Shown: positions 7,375-16,851 of the stretch, one piece after another
Layout of the letters: each line of letters opens with the position of its first letter
How positions within the stretch are numbered: the first letter of the stretch is position 1
DNA from: Mycobacterium pinniadriaticum
GTDB lineage: Bacteria > Actinomycetota > Actinomycetes > Mycobacteriales > Mycobacteriaceae
Length of the DNA stretch: 49,429 bases
Assembly: GCF_026242045.1 (NCBI RefSeq)
Contig: NZ_JAPJDO010000041.1
Location: 1-49,429 of the forward strand
Direction: 5' to 3'
Translations under genes and position numbers: made by a program
The notes under the pieces: generated by a model
The model's database searches: none
The model's input: only the letters and a program-made list of their open reading frames with translations
What the model was told of the DNA's origin: nothing

Positions 7375-8142
7375 GTGCCCACTGTCGACGCGGTTGCGAA
7401 GCCGATGCGTGCCGTCGGCGGCTTCTTTGCCACAGCGGTTGACACGGTCGTACTGGCACCACAGCCGCCGTACGCTTGGCGTGAGTTCATCTATCAGATG
7501 TGGTTCGTGGCACGCGTATCGATCTTCCCGACGATCATGCTGTCGATCCCTTTCACGGTGCTCTCGGTCTTCATCTTCAACATTCTGTTGATCGAATTCG
7601 GTGCGGCGGACTTTTCCGGAGCGGGTGCCGCATTCGGCGCGGTCACCCAAATCGGACCGCTGGTGACGGTGCTTGTCGTGGCCGGGGCGGCCGCGACCGC
7701 GATGTGTGCGGACCTGGGCTCCCGCACCATCCGTGAAGAACTCGACGCGATGCGGGTGATGGGGATCAATCCTATCCAGGCACTGGTGGTTCCCCGTGTG
7801 CTTGCGACCGTCGTTGTCGCCTTGCTACTGAATTCCGTTGTCTCTGTGGTCGGAATCGTCGGCGGATTCTTCTTCTCGGTGTTCGTTCAGCACGTCACTC
7901 CTGGTGCCTTCGTCGCCAGCATGACCCTCTTCACCGGTATGCCGGAGATCCTGATCTCGCTCGCCAAGGCCGCGATGTTCGGCCTGGTTGCTGCTCTGAT
8001 CGGTTGTTACAAAGGCATTTCCGTCGGCGGCGGCCCGGCCGGCGTCGGCACGGCCGTCAACGAGACAGTGGTTTTCTCCTTCATGGCCCTTTTCGTGATC
8101 AACGTGGTCATCACCGCCATCGGTGTGAAGGCGACGATGTGA
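7375..8142 (+). CDS. yrbEA: YrbE/MlaE-family permease, Mce transporter subunit A
   Basis: A 255-residue integral membrane protein with about five to six hydrophobic segments, first permease of the Mce lipid importer. The conserved cytoplasmic motif is REELDAMRVMGINPIQALVVPRVLA, the MlaE-type EQ loop (EExxAxxxMGxxP) that contacts the ATPase (MceG, encoded elsewhere). C-terminal GGGPAGVGTAVNETVV is also typical. I chose the GTG at 7375 because AAAGGAGG ends six bases upstream; a frame back to 7333 is not supported by a ribosome-binding site. The gene overlaps yrbEB by 4 bp (ATGTGA). The order yrbEA-yrbEB-mceA-F is the standard one. Confidence 0.93.
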   Translation: MPTVDAVAKPMRAVGGFFATAVDTVVLAPQPPYAWREFIYQMWFVARVSIFPTIMLSIPFTVLSVFIFNILLIEFGAADFSGAGAAFGAVTQIGPLVTVLVVAGAAATAMCADLGSRTIREELDAMRVMGINPIQALVVPRVLATVVVALLLNSVVSVVGIVGGFFFSVFVQHVTPGAFVASMTLFTGMPEILISLAKAAMFGLVAALIGCYKGISVGGGPAGVGTAVNETVVFSFMALFVINVVITAIGVKATM

Positions 8143-8999
8143 TTCAGACTCGGAGCATCCCAAGCACGCGTGCACCCCGATTTCGCAGAGCCGTTGGCGG
8201 CCTCACCGACGGCTGGAACCGCGTCGGTGTCCAAACTCAGTTTTACGGCAAGACCCTTCGGTCCATCGGCGACGCCACGGTCCATTACCGCACCGAGGTC
8301 GCTACCCAGATCGCTCAAATGAGTTTGGGCACCGGAGCCTTGGCGGTTGTCGGCGGTACCGTCGTCATCGTTGCCTTCCTGACGATGTCGGCCGGCGCAA
8401 TCATTGCCGTACAGGGCTATAACCAGCTCGCCGGCGTGGGCGTTGAAGCGCTCACCGGCTTCGCCTCGGCCTACATCAATGTTCGCATCATCGCGCCATT
8501 GGTCACGGGTATCGGGCTCGCGGCGACCATCGGCGCGGGCGCCACCGCTCAGCTCGGAGCCATGCGCATCTCGGAGGAGATCGACGCGCTGGAAGTGATG
8601 GGAGTGCGTTCCGTGGCATATCTGGCCTCCACCCGAGTGCTGGCCGGACTCGTCGTCGTGATTCCGCTCTACTGCGTAGCCGTGCTGATGTCCTTCATCG
8701 CGGCGCGGGTGGGCACCACCGCTGTCTACGGTCAGTCAACCGGCGTCTATGACCACTACTTCAATACATTCCTCAACCCGGTCGATCTGTTGTGGTCGTT
8801 CGTGCAAGCCATGGCGATGGCCCTGACGGTCATGGTGATCCATACCTACTACGGGTATACCGCCTCGGGTGGCCCTGCCGGCGTGGGGGAGGCCGTCGGC
8901 CGGGCGGTACGCGCATCGTTGATCGTCGTTGTATTCGTGACCCTGGTCATCTCGCTGGCCGTTTACGGGCAGACCGGCAACTTCAACCTCTCCGGTTAG
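8139..8999 (+). CDS. yrbEB: YrbE/MlaE-family permease, Mce transporter subunit B
   Basis: A 286-residue second permease of the Mce complex. The EQ-loop signature reads SEEIDALEVMGVRSVAYLASTRVLA, almost the family consensus, and the C terminus has GGPAGVGEAVGRAVR. The GTG at 8139 overlaps the yrbEA stop (GTGA junction), so a longer frame back to 8004 was rejected because it would run through the yrbEA coding sequence. Five to six membrane spans are evident. It heterodimerises with YrbEA in known systems to form the channel into the cytoplasm. Confidence 0.93.
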   Translation: MIQTRSIPSTRAPRFRRAVGGLTDGWNRVGVQTQFYGKTLRSIGDATVHYRTEVATQIAQMSLGTGALAVVGGTVVIVAFLTMSAGAIIAVQGYNQLAGVGVEALTGFASAYINVRIIAPLVTGIGLAATIGAGATAQLGAMRISEEIDALEVMGVRSVAYLASTRVLAGLVVVIPLYCVAVLMSFIAARVGTTAVYGQSTGVYDHYFNTFLNPVDLLWSFVQAMAMALTVMVIHTYYGYTASGGPAGVGEAVGRAVRASLIVVVFVTLVISLAVYGQTGNFNLSG

Positions 9000-9005
9000 C
9001 CGCTG

Positions 9006-10457
9006 ATGTCCCGCCACGACGAACCGCGCGTCCACCCAGCCTGGTGGACGGCAGGGCTGGTCATCGCCATAGTTCTCATCGGGGTGCTGACCGCGGCGAG
9101 CTTCAACGGCTGGTTCTCGCCGTCGGTTCCGGTCACCTTGACCTCGGATCGATCGGGCCTGGTCATGGAGCCCGGAGCGAGGGTCAAGATGCGCGGACTG
9201 GAGGTCGGCAGGGTTGCGGGTGTCACCAGTAGCGGCGGTGGCGCGACCGCTCTCAATTTGAAGATTGACCCCGAATACATCAAGGACATCCCGGCCAACG
9301 TTGGGGCCAAGATCGACTCCACGACCGTGTTCGGCGCCAAGTTCGTCGACTTGGTCTACCCCGAACACCCGACGCCACAACGCCTCCGGGCCGGACAAGT
9401 GTTGCAGTCACGCAATGTGACGACTGAGGTCAACACCGTCTTCGATAACCTTGTCACGCTGCTTGACAGGGTCGATCCCGCCAAACTCAACGCGATCCTG
9501 TCGGCACTGGGTGAGGGGTTTCGGGGCCAGGGACCGGCCATCGGAGAGGCGACCAGTGCGGCCAACGACGTGCTGTTGGAGCTGAATTCGCGCAGCGAGA
9601 CGGTACGCGCCGACTGGCGGTCGCTGAAGCGATTCAGTGACGCCTACGGAGCTGCCGCCAGCGACATCCTGGCTGCGGTCGACTCGTTCAACACAACCGC
9701 GGCGACGCTGACCGACCAGGCGAGCGCATTAGACTCCTTGTTGGTCAACGTGACCGGGCTGGCGCGAGCCGGTACCACTCTGGTCGGCTCGAGCAAGGAC
9801 AATCTGGTCCACGACGTGAATGCGCTCGAGCCGACGACCGAGCTGCTGATGAAGTACCACGCAAGCCTCACCTGCCTGCTTGTCGGGGCCAAGTGGTTCA
9901 TCGACAATGGCGGGGCCAAAGCCGAAGGCGGGAACGGGTATTCGATCGTCCTCGACGCGACGCTGACGTGGGGGCAAGACCCTTACCGCTTCCCGGACAA
10001 CCTGCCGATCGTGGGCGCCAAAGGCGGACCAGGCGGCAAACCGGGTTGCGGATCGCTGCCGGATGTGACCAAACAGTTCCCGGTTCGTCAGTTGGTGACC
10101 AATACGGGTTGGGGAACTGGCAACGATATTCGGGTCAATCCGGGCATCGGCTTCCCCGGGTGGACCAACTACTTCCCGGTCACCCGTGCGGTACCTGAGC
10201 CGCCGAGCCTTCGCAACATCGGGCCACCGGCGCCGGGGCCGATCCCGTATCCGGGTGCCCCACCCTACGGCGCACAGCTATACGCACCCGACGGGTCTCC
10301 GCTCTATCCCGGGTTGCCTCCGGCGCCCCCGCCGGGGGCGCCGCGCGAACCCGGACCCGCGCCAGGGTCGGAGCCGTTCAGCACGCCCTTCCCAGCTCAG
10401 CTGCAGCCCACACCACTACCCCCGGCGCCGCCGGCCGAACCGGGGCCCCGGCCGTGA
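9006..10457 (+). CDS. mceA: MCE-family protein MceA
   Basis: A 483-residue protein with an N-terminal membrane helix (WWTAGLVIAIVLIGVLTAASF, 13-33), an MCE (mammalian cell entry / MlaD) domain about 40-120 (VTLTSDRSGLVMEPGARVKMRGLEVGRV, IDSTTVFGAKFVDLVYPE), a long alpha-helical region about 140-300, and a Pro-rich tail (from about 395) with PPAPPPGAP-type repeats. Mce subunits A-F form a needle-like tunnel carrying lipids across the cell envelope. It starts 6 bp after yrbEB. The substrate cannot be read from the sequence: cholesterol (Mce4-like) and fatty acids (Mce1-like) are the two known examples, and I cannot assign this operon to either. Confidence 0.92.
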   Translation: MSRHDEPRVHPAWWTAGLVIAIVLIGVLTAASFNGWFSPSVPVTLTSDRSGLVMEPGARVKMRGLEVGRVAGVTSSGGGATALNLKIDPEYIKDIPANVGAKIDSTTVFGAKFVDLVYPEHPTPQRLRAGQVLQSRNVTTEVNTVFDNLVTLLDRVDPAKLNAILSALGEGFRGQGPAIGEATSAANDVLLELNSRSETVRADWRSLKRFSDAYGAAASDILAAVDSFNTTAATLTDQASALDSLLVNVTGLARAGTTLVGSSKDNLVHDVNALEPTTELLMKYHASLTCLLVGAKWFIDNGGAKAEGGNGYSIVLDATLTWGQDPYRFPDNLPIVGAKGGPGGKPGCGSLPDVTKQFPVRQLVTNTGWGTGNDIRVNPGIGFPGWTNYFPVTRAVPEPPSLRNIGPPAPGPIPYPGAPPYGAQLYAPDGSPLYPGLPPAPPPGAPREPGPAPGSEPFSTPFPAQLQPTPLPPAPPAEPGPRP

Positions 10458-10503
10458 CGGTTGACCCGTGCGCGACGCACGCACACACAGAACAGGGACC
10501 AAG

Positions 10504-11532
10504 ATGAAAGACCGTCTCACGGGAACGCTTTGGCGCGTCGGTGCCTTCGTCACGGTGTGCCTGCTGGGCCTATTCCTACTGATCGCGATCTTCGGGCAGT
10601 TGCGTTTCGAACCGCAACACACATTCACCGCCCAGTTCACCAACGTCGGCGGTCTCAAGAGTGGCGATTTCGTCCGGATCGCCGGCGTGGAGGTCGGCAA
10701 GGTCAAGAAGCTGGTGATCAACGCCGACGCGACGGTGGCGGTCACCTTCGGCATCGACGTTGCGGTACCGCTCACCGACGACAGCCGAGCGGTGATCAGG
10801 TACGACAATCTCTACGGCGATCGATATCTCGCGCTCGAGCAAGGACGTCAGGGCGGCTCGCCACTGAAACCCGGTGCCCTCATCCCGCTCGCGCGGACGT
10901 CACCTGCGTTGGATCTCGACACGTTGATCGGTGGCTTCCGGCCGCTGTTCCGCGCCCTGGATCCCGATCAGGTCAATGCGCTTTCCGCACAGCTGATTCA
11001 GGCGTTCCAAGGTCAGGGCGAGACAATCGGCTCCCTGCTGGCGCAGACTTCGGGCCTCACCAACACGTTGGCCGACCGGGATCAACTCATCAAGGATGTC
11101 GTCACCAACTTGAACACCGTATTCACATCGCTGGGCGACAGCAATGAGGAGTTCGGAAAGGCCATCGACAGAATTGCCTCCCTGACCGACGCCCTCGCCG
11201 ACCGCAAGGACGACATCAGCAACTCGGTAGCCTATGCCAACGCCGCGGCGGCCTCTGTCAGCGACCTGCTCGCCCGCTCGCGACCCGCGGTGCAGAAGGT
11301 CATACACGAAACGGATCGCACGTCGACGATCATTCTCAACGATCATGAGTACGTCGACAATCTGATCAACACCCTTCCCGACGCCTATAAAGCGCTTGGC
11401 CGGCAGGGGCTTTACGGTGACTGGTTCGCCTTCTACGTATGCGAGCTTGTGTTCAAACTGAACGGTAAAGGTGGCCAGCCGATTTACGTGAAAATTGCCT
11501 CGCAGCCCTCGGGTAGGTGCACGCCGCGATGA
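10504..11532 (+). CDS. mceB: MCE-family protein MceB
   Basis: A 342-residue subunit: membrane helix (RVGAFVTVCLLGLFLLIAIFG), MCE domain (FTAQFTNVGGLKSGDFVRIAGVEVGKV, YDNLYGDRYLALEQG), then a coiled helical region. I took the ATG at 10504, preceded by AGGGA, over an in-frame GTG at 10468 that would add 12 charged residues before the helix. The stop overlaps the mceC start (ATGA). The C terminus is short and lacks the Pro-rich tail of MceA, C and D; two Cys (YVCELV and SGRC) lie near the end, as is common in MceB. Confidence 0.9.
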   Translation: MKDRLTGTLWRVGAFVTVCLLGLFLLIAIFGQLRFEPQHTFTAQFTNVGGLKSGDFVRIAGVEVGKVKKLVINADATVAVTFGIDVAVPLTDDSRAVIRYDNLYGDRYLALEQGRQGGSPLKPGALIPLARTSPALDLDTLIGGFRPLFRALDPDQVNALSAQLIQAFQGQGETIGSLLAQTSGLTNTLADRDQLIKDVVTNLNTVFTSLGDSNEEFGKAIDRIASLTDALADRKDDISNSVAYANAAAASVSDLLARSRPAVQKVIHETDRTSTIILNDHEYVDNLINTLPDAYKALGRQGLYGDWFAFYVCELVFKLNGKGGQPIYVKIASQPSGRCTPR

Positions 11533-12842
11533 GGCCCATGAGTGAACGCAATCCGCTGATCGTCGGCCTCGTCGGCTCCGGGATAACCGGCGCAATACTG
11601 CTCGGGGCGCTGAACTTCGACAAGCTTCCGTTTATCGACGGAAACAGGGATTACTCCGCGTACTTCGCCGATGCCGCAGGTTTGCGCCCGGATGCTCCGG
11701 TGGAGGTGGCCGGAGTGCGGGTCGGGCAGGTGGAAAGCATCGGCCTGGATGGCTCACGCGTGTACGTGAAGTTCAACGTGGACAGCGGAGTTCAGCTCGG
11801 CGACCGGACCGAGGCCGCGATCAAGACGAAGACTCTGTTGGGCGCCAAGTACATCGAAGTGAGTCCGCGCGGCCAGGGTCGGCTCGCCGGTGCCATCCCG
11901 ATGGAGCGGACCACATCTCCCTATCAGCTGGCCGATGCTCTCGGCGACCTGTCCGCGACGATCAGCGGACTTGACACCAAGGAGCTGTCCCAGTCGTTGG
12001 CCACGCTCGCCCAGACCTTCTCCGACACACCACCCGAACTTCGGTTGGCATTGGAGGGGGTGTCCCGATTCTCCGAAACGCTCGACGAGCGTGATCAGCA
12101 GCTGAGATCACTGCTTGCCAACGTCGGTAAGGTGTCCGGGGTACTCGCCGAGCGCAGCGACCAGATTGTCAATCTCATCAACGATACAAACGATCTTCTG
12201 GGGCAATTGCGTTCGCAGAGTGCTGCGCTCGATCATATTTCGGGCAACATCTCAGCCCTCGCCAATCAACTGAAGGCCTTCGTCGACGAAAACCGCAAAG
12301 AATTCAAACCCGCATTGGACAAACTCAACGGGGTCTTGACGATTGTCGACAACCGCAAGGCAAAGCTGCAGGAGTCGATCAGGCGGCTCAATGCCTACTC
12401 GATGTCGTTGGGTGAAGCACTTGCCTCGGGCCCGTTCTTCAAAGGCTTCATCGCCAATGTGACGCCAGGCCAGTTCATGCAGCCGTTCATCGACGCCGCG
12501 TTTTCCGACCTCGGCCTCGACCCGAATGTCCTGTTGCCCTCGCAGGTGACCGACCCGGGGACCGGCCAGCCCGCGACGCCGGCGCTGCCTGTGCCGTTCC
12601 CGCGTACCGGGCAGGGCGGGACACCGAGCACGACGCTGCCCGACGCCATCACCGGCAATCCCGGTGATTCGCGGTATCCCTACCGCGAACCGCTGCCGGC
12701 TCCAGCGCCCGGCGGGCCGCCACCCGGTCCGCCTGCCGATCTGCAACCGCCCCCACCCCATCCCGACATCCTCGTGCCCGCCCCTGACGAGGTGCCTGCC
12801 GACCGACCCAGTGATCAACCCGCAGCGGGAGGTGGCCGATGA
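11529..12842 (+). CDS. mceC: MCE-family protein MceC
   Basis: A 437-residue Mce subunit. A hydrophobic anchor (LIVGLVGSGITGAILLGAL) is followed by the MCE domain (YSAYFADAAGLRPDAPVEVAG.RVG, KTLLGAKYIEVSPRG), a helical region with heptad-like LLANVGK...SDQIVNLINDTNDLL, and a long Pro-rich C terminus (PAPAPGGPPPGPP). The ATG at 11529 gives the ATGA overlap with mceB; a frame starting at 11517 is only four codons longer and would overlap more. It overlaps mceD by 4 bp. Confidence 0.9.
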   Translation: MRPMSERNPLIVGLVGSGITGAILLGALNFDKLPFIDGNRDYSAYFADAAGLRPDAPVEVAGVRVGQVESIGLDGSRVYVKFNVDSGVQLGDRTEAAIKTKTLLGAKYIEVSPRGQGRLAGAIPMERTTSPYQLADALGDLSATISGLDTKELSQSLATLAQTFSDTPPELRLALEGVSRFSETLDERDQQLRSLLANVGKVSGVLAERSDQIVNLINDTNDLLGQLRSQSAALDHISGNISALANQLKAFVDENRKEFKPALDKLNGVLTIVDNRKAKLQESIRRLNAYSMSLGEALASGPFFKGFIANVTPGQFMQPFIDAAFSDLGLDPNVLLPSQVTDPGTGQPATPALPVPFPRTGQGGTPSTTLPDAITGNPGDSRYPYREPLPAPAPGGPPPGPPADLQPPPPHPDILVPAPDEVPADRPSDQPAAGGGR

Positions 12843-14164
12843 CTCGCGGCAAGCTCGTGGTGAGTCTGGCCGTACTGCTGGTGGCGGTGCTGATCGGTGG
12901 AATCGTGATAGCCGTTCGTGCCGGCGAATCAGTGACCAGAACACATATCACGGCCTACTTCGCCAACAGCACCGGCATTTTCGTCGGTGACGACGTCCGG
13001 ATACTCGGTGTCCGGGTAGGTGAGATCGACAGCATCGAGGCTCAGCCCGAACAGGTGAAGATCACGTTCTGGGTTGACGGCAACTATAGGGTTCCCGCTG
13101 ATGCCGACGCGGTGATCCTGTCTCCATCGCTGGTCTCGGCGCGAGCGATCCAGCTGCTGCCCGCGTATGAACACGGTCCCGTCATGAAGAACGATGCCGT
13201 TATCCCGATGCAGCGCACCGCGGTGCCGGTGGAATGGGACGATCTGCGGACGCAATTGAGCAAGCTGGTCGACACACTGCAACCCACTGAACCCGGTGGT
13301 GTCAGCACTCTGGGCGCCTTCGTCAACACCGCCGCCGATAACCTGCGCGGTCAGGGCGCCGACATTCATGACACTATTGTCAAGCTCTCACAGGCTATTT
13401 CGGTGCTGGGGGACCACAGCGGCGATGCGTTCGGTGCGATCAACAACCTCTCGCTCGTCGTGTCCGCGCTGCAGGACAGCCGGGACGTGATGCGCCAACT
13501 TAACCGGAATCTCGCGGGCACCACCGCGCTGTTGGCCAACCAGCCCGATGAGATCGGTCGGGCGCTGGCAGATGTGAACGCCGCGATCGCCGACGTGGTG
13601 GCCTTCACCGCCGAGAACCGCGAGCCGATTGGGATCGCGTCTGACAAGCTCGCCTCGATCAGCACAATGCTTCATGAAAGCGCCGACGACATCAAACAGA
13701 TTCTGCACGTTGCGCCGACGCAACTATCGAACTTCGTCAACATCTATCCGCCCGCCGTCGGTGGCTTCGCCGGTGCGTTCACCCTGAACTATTTCTCCAA
13801 TCCGATTCAGTTCATTTGCGGGGCAATCCAGGCGGCATCGCGATTGGGGGCCGAACAGGCGGCCAAACTCTGTGTCCAATACCTGGCCCCCATCGTGAAG
13901 AACCGGCAGTACAACTTCCCGCCGCTCGGCGTCAATCCCGTCGTTGGAGCCATGGCGCGTCCGAATGAAATCACGTACAGCGAAGACTGGCTGCGTCCGG
14001 ACTACATTCCGCCGCCCGGTCAGGCGCCGGTCACTGGTGCGGCTCCCGGCGGTGATACACCCGCACTGGGAGGTGATCCGCTTCCCGCCGAGACTCCGGC
14101 AGCGCCGGTGAGCGGGGCAAGCAACCTGCAAGACATGTTGATGCCACCAGGAGGTAGCCCGTGA
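12839..14164 (+). CDS. mceD: MCE-family protein MceD
   Basis: A 441-residue subunit starting at an ATGA overlap with mceC. N-terminal helix VVSLAVLLVAVLIGGIVIAV, MCE domain (ITAYFANSTGIFVGDDVRILGVRVGEI, SPSLVSARAIQLLPAY) and a helical domain with FNP/YFSNPIQFICGAIQAASRLG, a segment found in MceD-type subunits. Two Cys (FICGA and KLCVQYL) are present. It ends in a Pro/Gly-rich tail. Stop overlaps mceE start (GTGA). Confidence 0.9.
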   Translation: MTRGKLVVSLAVLLVAVLIGGIVIAVRAGESVTRTHITAYFANSTGIFVGDDVRILGVRVGEIDSIEAQPEQVKITFWVDGNYRVPADADAVILSPSLVSARAIQLLPAYEHGPVMKNDAVIPMQRTAVPVEWDDLRTQLSKLVDTLQPTEPGGVSTLGAFVNTAADNLRGQGADIHDTIVKLSQAISVLGDHSGDAFGAINNLSLVVSALQDSRDVMRQLNRNLAGTTALLANQPDEIGRALADVNAAIADVVAFTAENREPIGIASDKLASISTMLHESADDIKQILHVAPTQLSNFVNIYPPAVGGFAGAFTLNYFSNPIQFICGAIQAASRLGAEQAAKLCVQYLAPIVKNRQYNFPPLGVNPVVGAMARPNEITYSEDWLRPDYIPPPGQAPVTGAAPGGDTPALGGDPLPAETPAAPVSGASNLQDMLMPPGGSP

Positions 14165-15294
14165 CGGTGCGAAGTATCGCGGCCATGGGGACCCTGGTCG
14201 GAGTACTCGCCACCTGCATCACCGGATGCGAATGGCAGGGGGCGAACTCGATGTCGCTGCCCGGCACCGCAGGTGGTGGTCCAGGGTCCTTCGTCGTTCA
14301 GGCCCAGTTGCCCGACGTCGGAAATATCCAACAGAACTCCCGTGTCCGAGTCGGCGATGTGAACGTCGGGACGGTCACCAAGATCGAACGTCAGGGCTGG
14401 CACGCGCTGGTCACCATGACCCTCGACGGCAATGTCGCCCTCCCAGCCAACGCGACCGCGACGATCGGCCAGACCAGCCTCCTGGGGTCATTGCACGTCG
14501 AACTCGCATCTCCCAAAGGAGTTTCGCCACAGGGAAAGCTGCACAACGGATCGCTGATTCCGCTCACGGCCAGCCGGGCCTATCCGACTACCGAACAGAC
14601 CCTGGCGAGCCTGTCGCTGCTACTCAACGGGGGCGGAGTGGGTCAGATCCAAGACATCACCCAGGCCTTGAGTACCGGTTTCGCCGGGCGTGAAGGCGAT
14701 TTGAGAAGCTTGATCGAGCAGCTCAACATCTTCATCGGCAACGTGAAGGATCAGACCCAGGACATCATCGAGGCCACCGACAGCGTCAACAAACTGGCAA
14801 GCCAGATCGCCGACCAGAAGCCGGTAGTGGACAAGGCGCTCAAGACCATCCCGCATGCCTTGGAGGTGCTCAACGATCAGCGCCAGAACCTCGTGAACGC
14901 TCTCGACGAGCTCGGAAAGTTCAGCGCGCTGACGGCAGATACCGTCAACCAGACCAAGGAACAACTGGCCAAGGAGCTCCAAGACATCGGACCCGTGTTG
15001 CAAGCGCTGGCCGACGCCGGCCCCGCGATGGTCCGATCGCTGAGCTTCCTGACCACCTTCCCTTTCGTCAAAGAGAACGTCAGGAACTTCTTCCGGGGTG
15101 ATTACGCGAATCTCACCGCTGTTTTCGATCTCACCCTGAGTCGGCTCGACACGGGGTTCTTCACCGGAACACGGTGGGAAGGCAACCTCACCGAACTGGA
15201 GATGCAGTGGGGCCGGACGCTCAACCAGATGCCGAGCCCCTACACTGTCGGAAACCCGTTGACCGTACCCTATGTAGCCGATCAGGGGCGCTGA
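14161..15294 (+). CDS. mceE: MCE-family lipoprotein MceE (LprN-like)
   Basis: A 377-residue MCE subunit with a lipoprotein signal: short basic N terminus, hydrophobic AAMGTLVGVLA and lipobox CITGCEW, so Cys23 is the predicted lipid-modified residue. The MCE domain follows (FVVQAQLPDVGNIQQNSRVRVGDVNVGTV, SLLGSLHVELASP). In the known complexes this lipoprotein is essential and is anchored in the outer leaflet of the plasma membrane. GTG start overlaps the mceD stop by 4 bp. The mceF start follows 1 bp after its stop. Confidence 0.92.
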   Translation: MTVRSIAAMGTLVGVLATCITGCEWQGANSMSLPGTAGGGPGSFVVQAQLPDVGNIQQNSRVRVGDVNVGTVTKIERQGWHALVTMTLDGNVALPANATATIGQTSLLGSLHVELASPKGVSPQGKLHNGSLIPLTASRAYPTTEQTLASLSLLLNGGGVGQIQDITQALSTGFAGREGDLRSLIEQLNIFIGNVKDQTQDIIEATDSVNKLASQIADQKPVVDKALKTIPHALEVLNDQRQNLVNALDELGKFSALTADTVNQTKEQLAKELQDIGPVLQALADAGPAMVRSLSFLTTFPFVKENVRNFFRGDYANLTAVFDLTLSRLDTGFFTGTRWEGNLTELEMQWGRTLNQMPSPYTVGNPLTVPYVADQGR

Positions 15295-15295
15295 C

Positions 15296-16765
15296 GTGAG
15301 GCTCACCAGAAGGGTCAGGATCCAGCTGGTCGTCATCGGGCTGATTTCGTTGATAGCGGGCGCTGTGATGGGTGTCGGCTATATCGGCCTGCCGTCAATG
15401 CTTTTCGGCATCGGCCGCTATGAGGTGACGATGCAACTGCCCGCCACGGGCGGCCTCTACAAGAGCAGCAACGTGACATACCGTGGCCAGGAGGTTGGTC
15501 GTGTCACCGGCATCCGCATGACTGACAACGGTGTCGAAGCGGTGTTGTCACTGAGATCGAGCATCCAGATTCCAGCCGATCTCGATGCCCAGGTGCACAG
15601 CCGTACGGCGATCGGTGAGCAGTACGTCGAACTCGTCCCCCGACCGGATCCCGGTGAGTCGGTATTGAAGAACGGCGATGTGATACCGGTGGATCGGACC
15701 TCGATCCCGCCAGACATCAACATTCTGCTCGACAAGACCAATGCCGGCTTGGAGGCAATCCCTCGCGACAACCTGAAGACGGTGATCGACGAGGGCGCCG
15801 CCGCAGTCGGCGGTCTCGGACCCGAGATTTCCCGGATCGTCAAAGGCTCGACCGCGCTGGCCATCGACGCGAAGAAGAACCTTCCTGGATTGACCAACCT
15901 GATCGACCAGTCCAAGCCGGTCCTCGACACCCAAGCCGACACGTCGGATGCGATTGCCGCGTGGGCTGCGCACATCGCCGACATCACCGGTCAGGTCCAG
16001 CAGCAGAACACCTCTGTTCAGGGCCTGCTGCAGAACGGACCAGCCGCCGCCGACGAGGGAAGGAAGCTCTTTGAACGGCTGCAACCGACGCTGCCGATCC
16101 TGCTGGCGAATCTGACCAGTGTCAGCGACATCGCTGTCACCTACCATGCCGGTGTCGAACAGTTACTGGTGCTGTTGCCTCAAGCCATTGCGGTCCTGGA
16201 CAGTTCACTGGTCCCGAACCTGGGAAATCCCAGTGCGTATGCGGGCCCCTTCGTCACCTTCGACCTCAATCTCAACGTACCGCCACCGTGTCTGACCGGG
16301 TACCTTCCACCAAGTCAGCAACGGTCGATGGCGATGGAGGACTACCCGGACCGGCCGCCGGGCAACGTGTACTGTCGCGTGCCTCAGGACTCCCCGTTCA
16401 ACGTGCGCGGCGCGCGGAACATACCCTGCCCGACCAAGCCGGGCAAACGTGCACCCACCGCGAAGATGTGCGAGAGCGACGAACAGTACGTACCGCTCAA
16501 CGACGGTTACAACTGGAAGGGCGACCCCAACGCCACGACGTCGGGACAAGACATCCCGCAAATGCCGGCATCCGCGCCCGCCAGGGTCCCGGCGCCTCCG
16601 CCGGACCAGAACGAACCCGTGCCGCCGCCGATCGCCGCGGCGCAATACGACCCCAGTACAGGGGCCTACGTGGCTCCCGACGGGCAGCTCTACACCCAGG
16701 CGAACCTGGCTGAGGGTGGCAATCCGCAGACTTGGCAATCGATGTTGCTGCCCCCGGCGAACTGA
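15296..16765 (+). CDS. mceF: MCE-family protein MceF
   Basis: A 489-residue last subunit of the operon. N-terminal helix (LVVIGLISLIAGAVMGVGYIG), MCE domain (YEVTMQLPATGGLYKSSNVTYRGQEVGRV, SRTAIGEQYVELVPRP), a long helical region, and a C-terminal section with conserved Cys pairs (CLTGYLP, VYCRVPQ, NIPCPTKPGKRAPTAKMCES), followed by a Pro-rich stretch ending in LLPPAN. The Cys-rich segment is the mark of MceF subunits. GTG start, 1 bp after mceE. After it there is an 86-bp gap to the haloalkane dehalogenase gene; I see no clear terminator. Confidence 0.9.
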   Translation: MRLTRRVRIQLVVIGLISLIAGAVMGVGYIGLPSMLFGIGRYEVTMQLPATGGLYKSSNVTYRGQEVGRVTGIRMTDNGVEAVLSLRSSIQIPADLDAQVHSRTAIGEQYVELVPRPDPGESVLKNGDVIPVDRTSIPPDINILLDKTNAGLEAIPRDNLKTVIDEGAAAVGGLGPEISRIVKGSTALAIDAKKNLPGLTNLIDQSKPVLDTQADTSDAIAAWAAHIADITGQVQQQNTSVQGLLQNGPAAADEGRKLFERLQPTLPILLANLTSVSDIAVTYHAGVEQLLVLLPQAIAVLDSSLVPNLGNPSAYAGPFVTFDLNLNVPPPCLTGYLPPSQQRSMAMEDYPDRPPGNVYCRVPQDSPFNVRGARNIPCPTKPGKRAPTAKMCESDEQYVPLNDGYNWKGDPNATTSGQDIPQMPASAPARVPAPPPDQNEPVPPPIAAAQYDPSTGAYVAPDGQLYTQANLAEGGNPQTWQSMLLPPAN

Positions 16766-16851
16766 GTGAAGGGTTGGTACGTGGTCAGACATGTTGGCAC
16801 ACAACGTCAGTCGCACAGCCGATGGTGGCGCGGAATGGCGAGGATGCCCCG

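Noticed and set aside
10416..10808. Minus-strand frames in the mce genes
   Set aside because: Antisense to overlapping, well-defined mce genes; no independent support.
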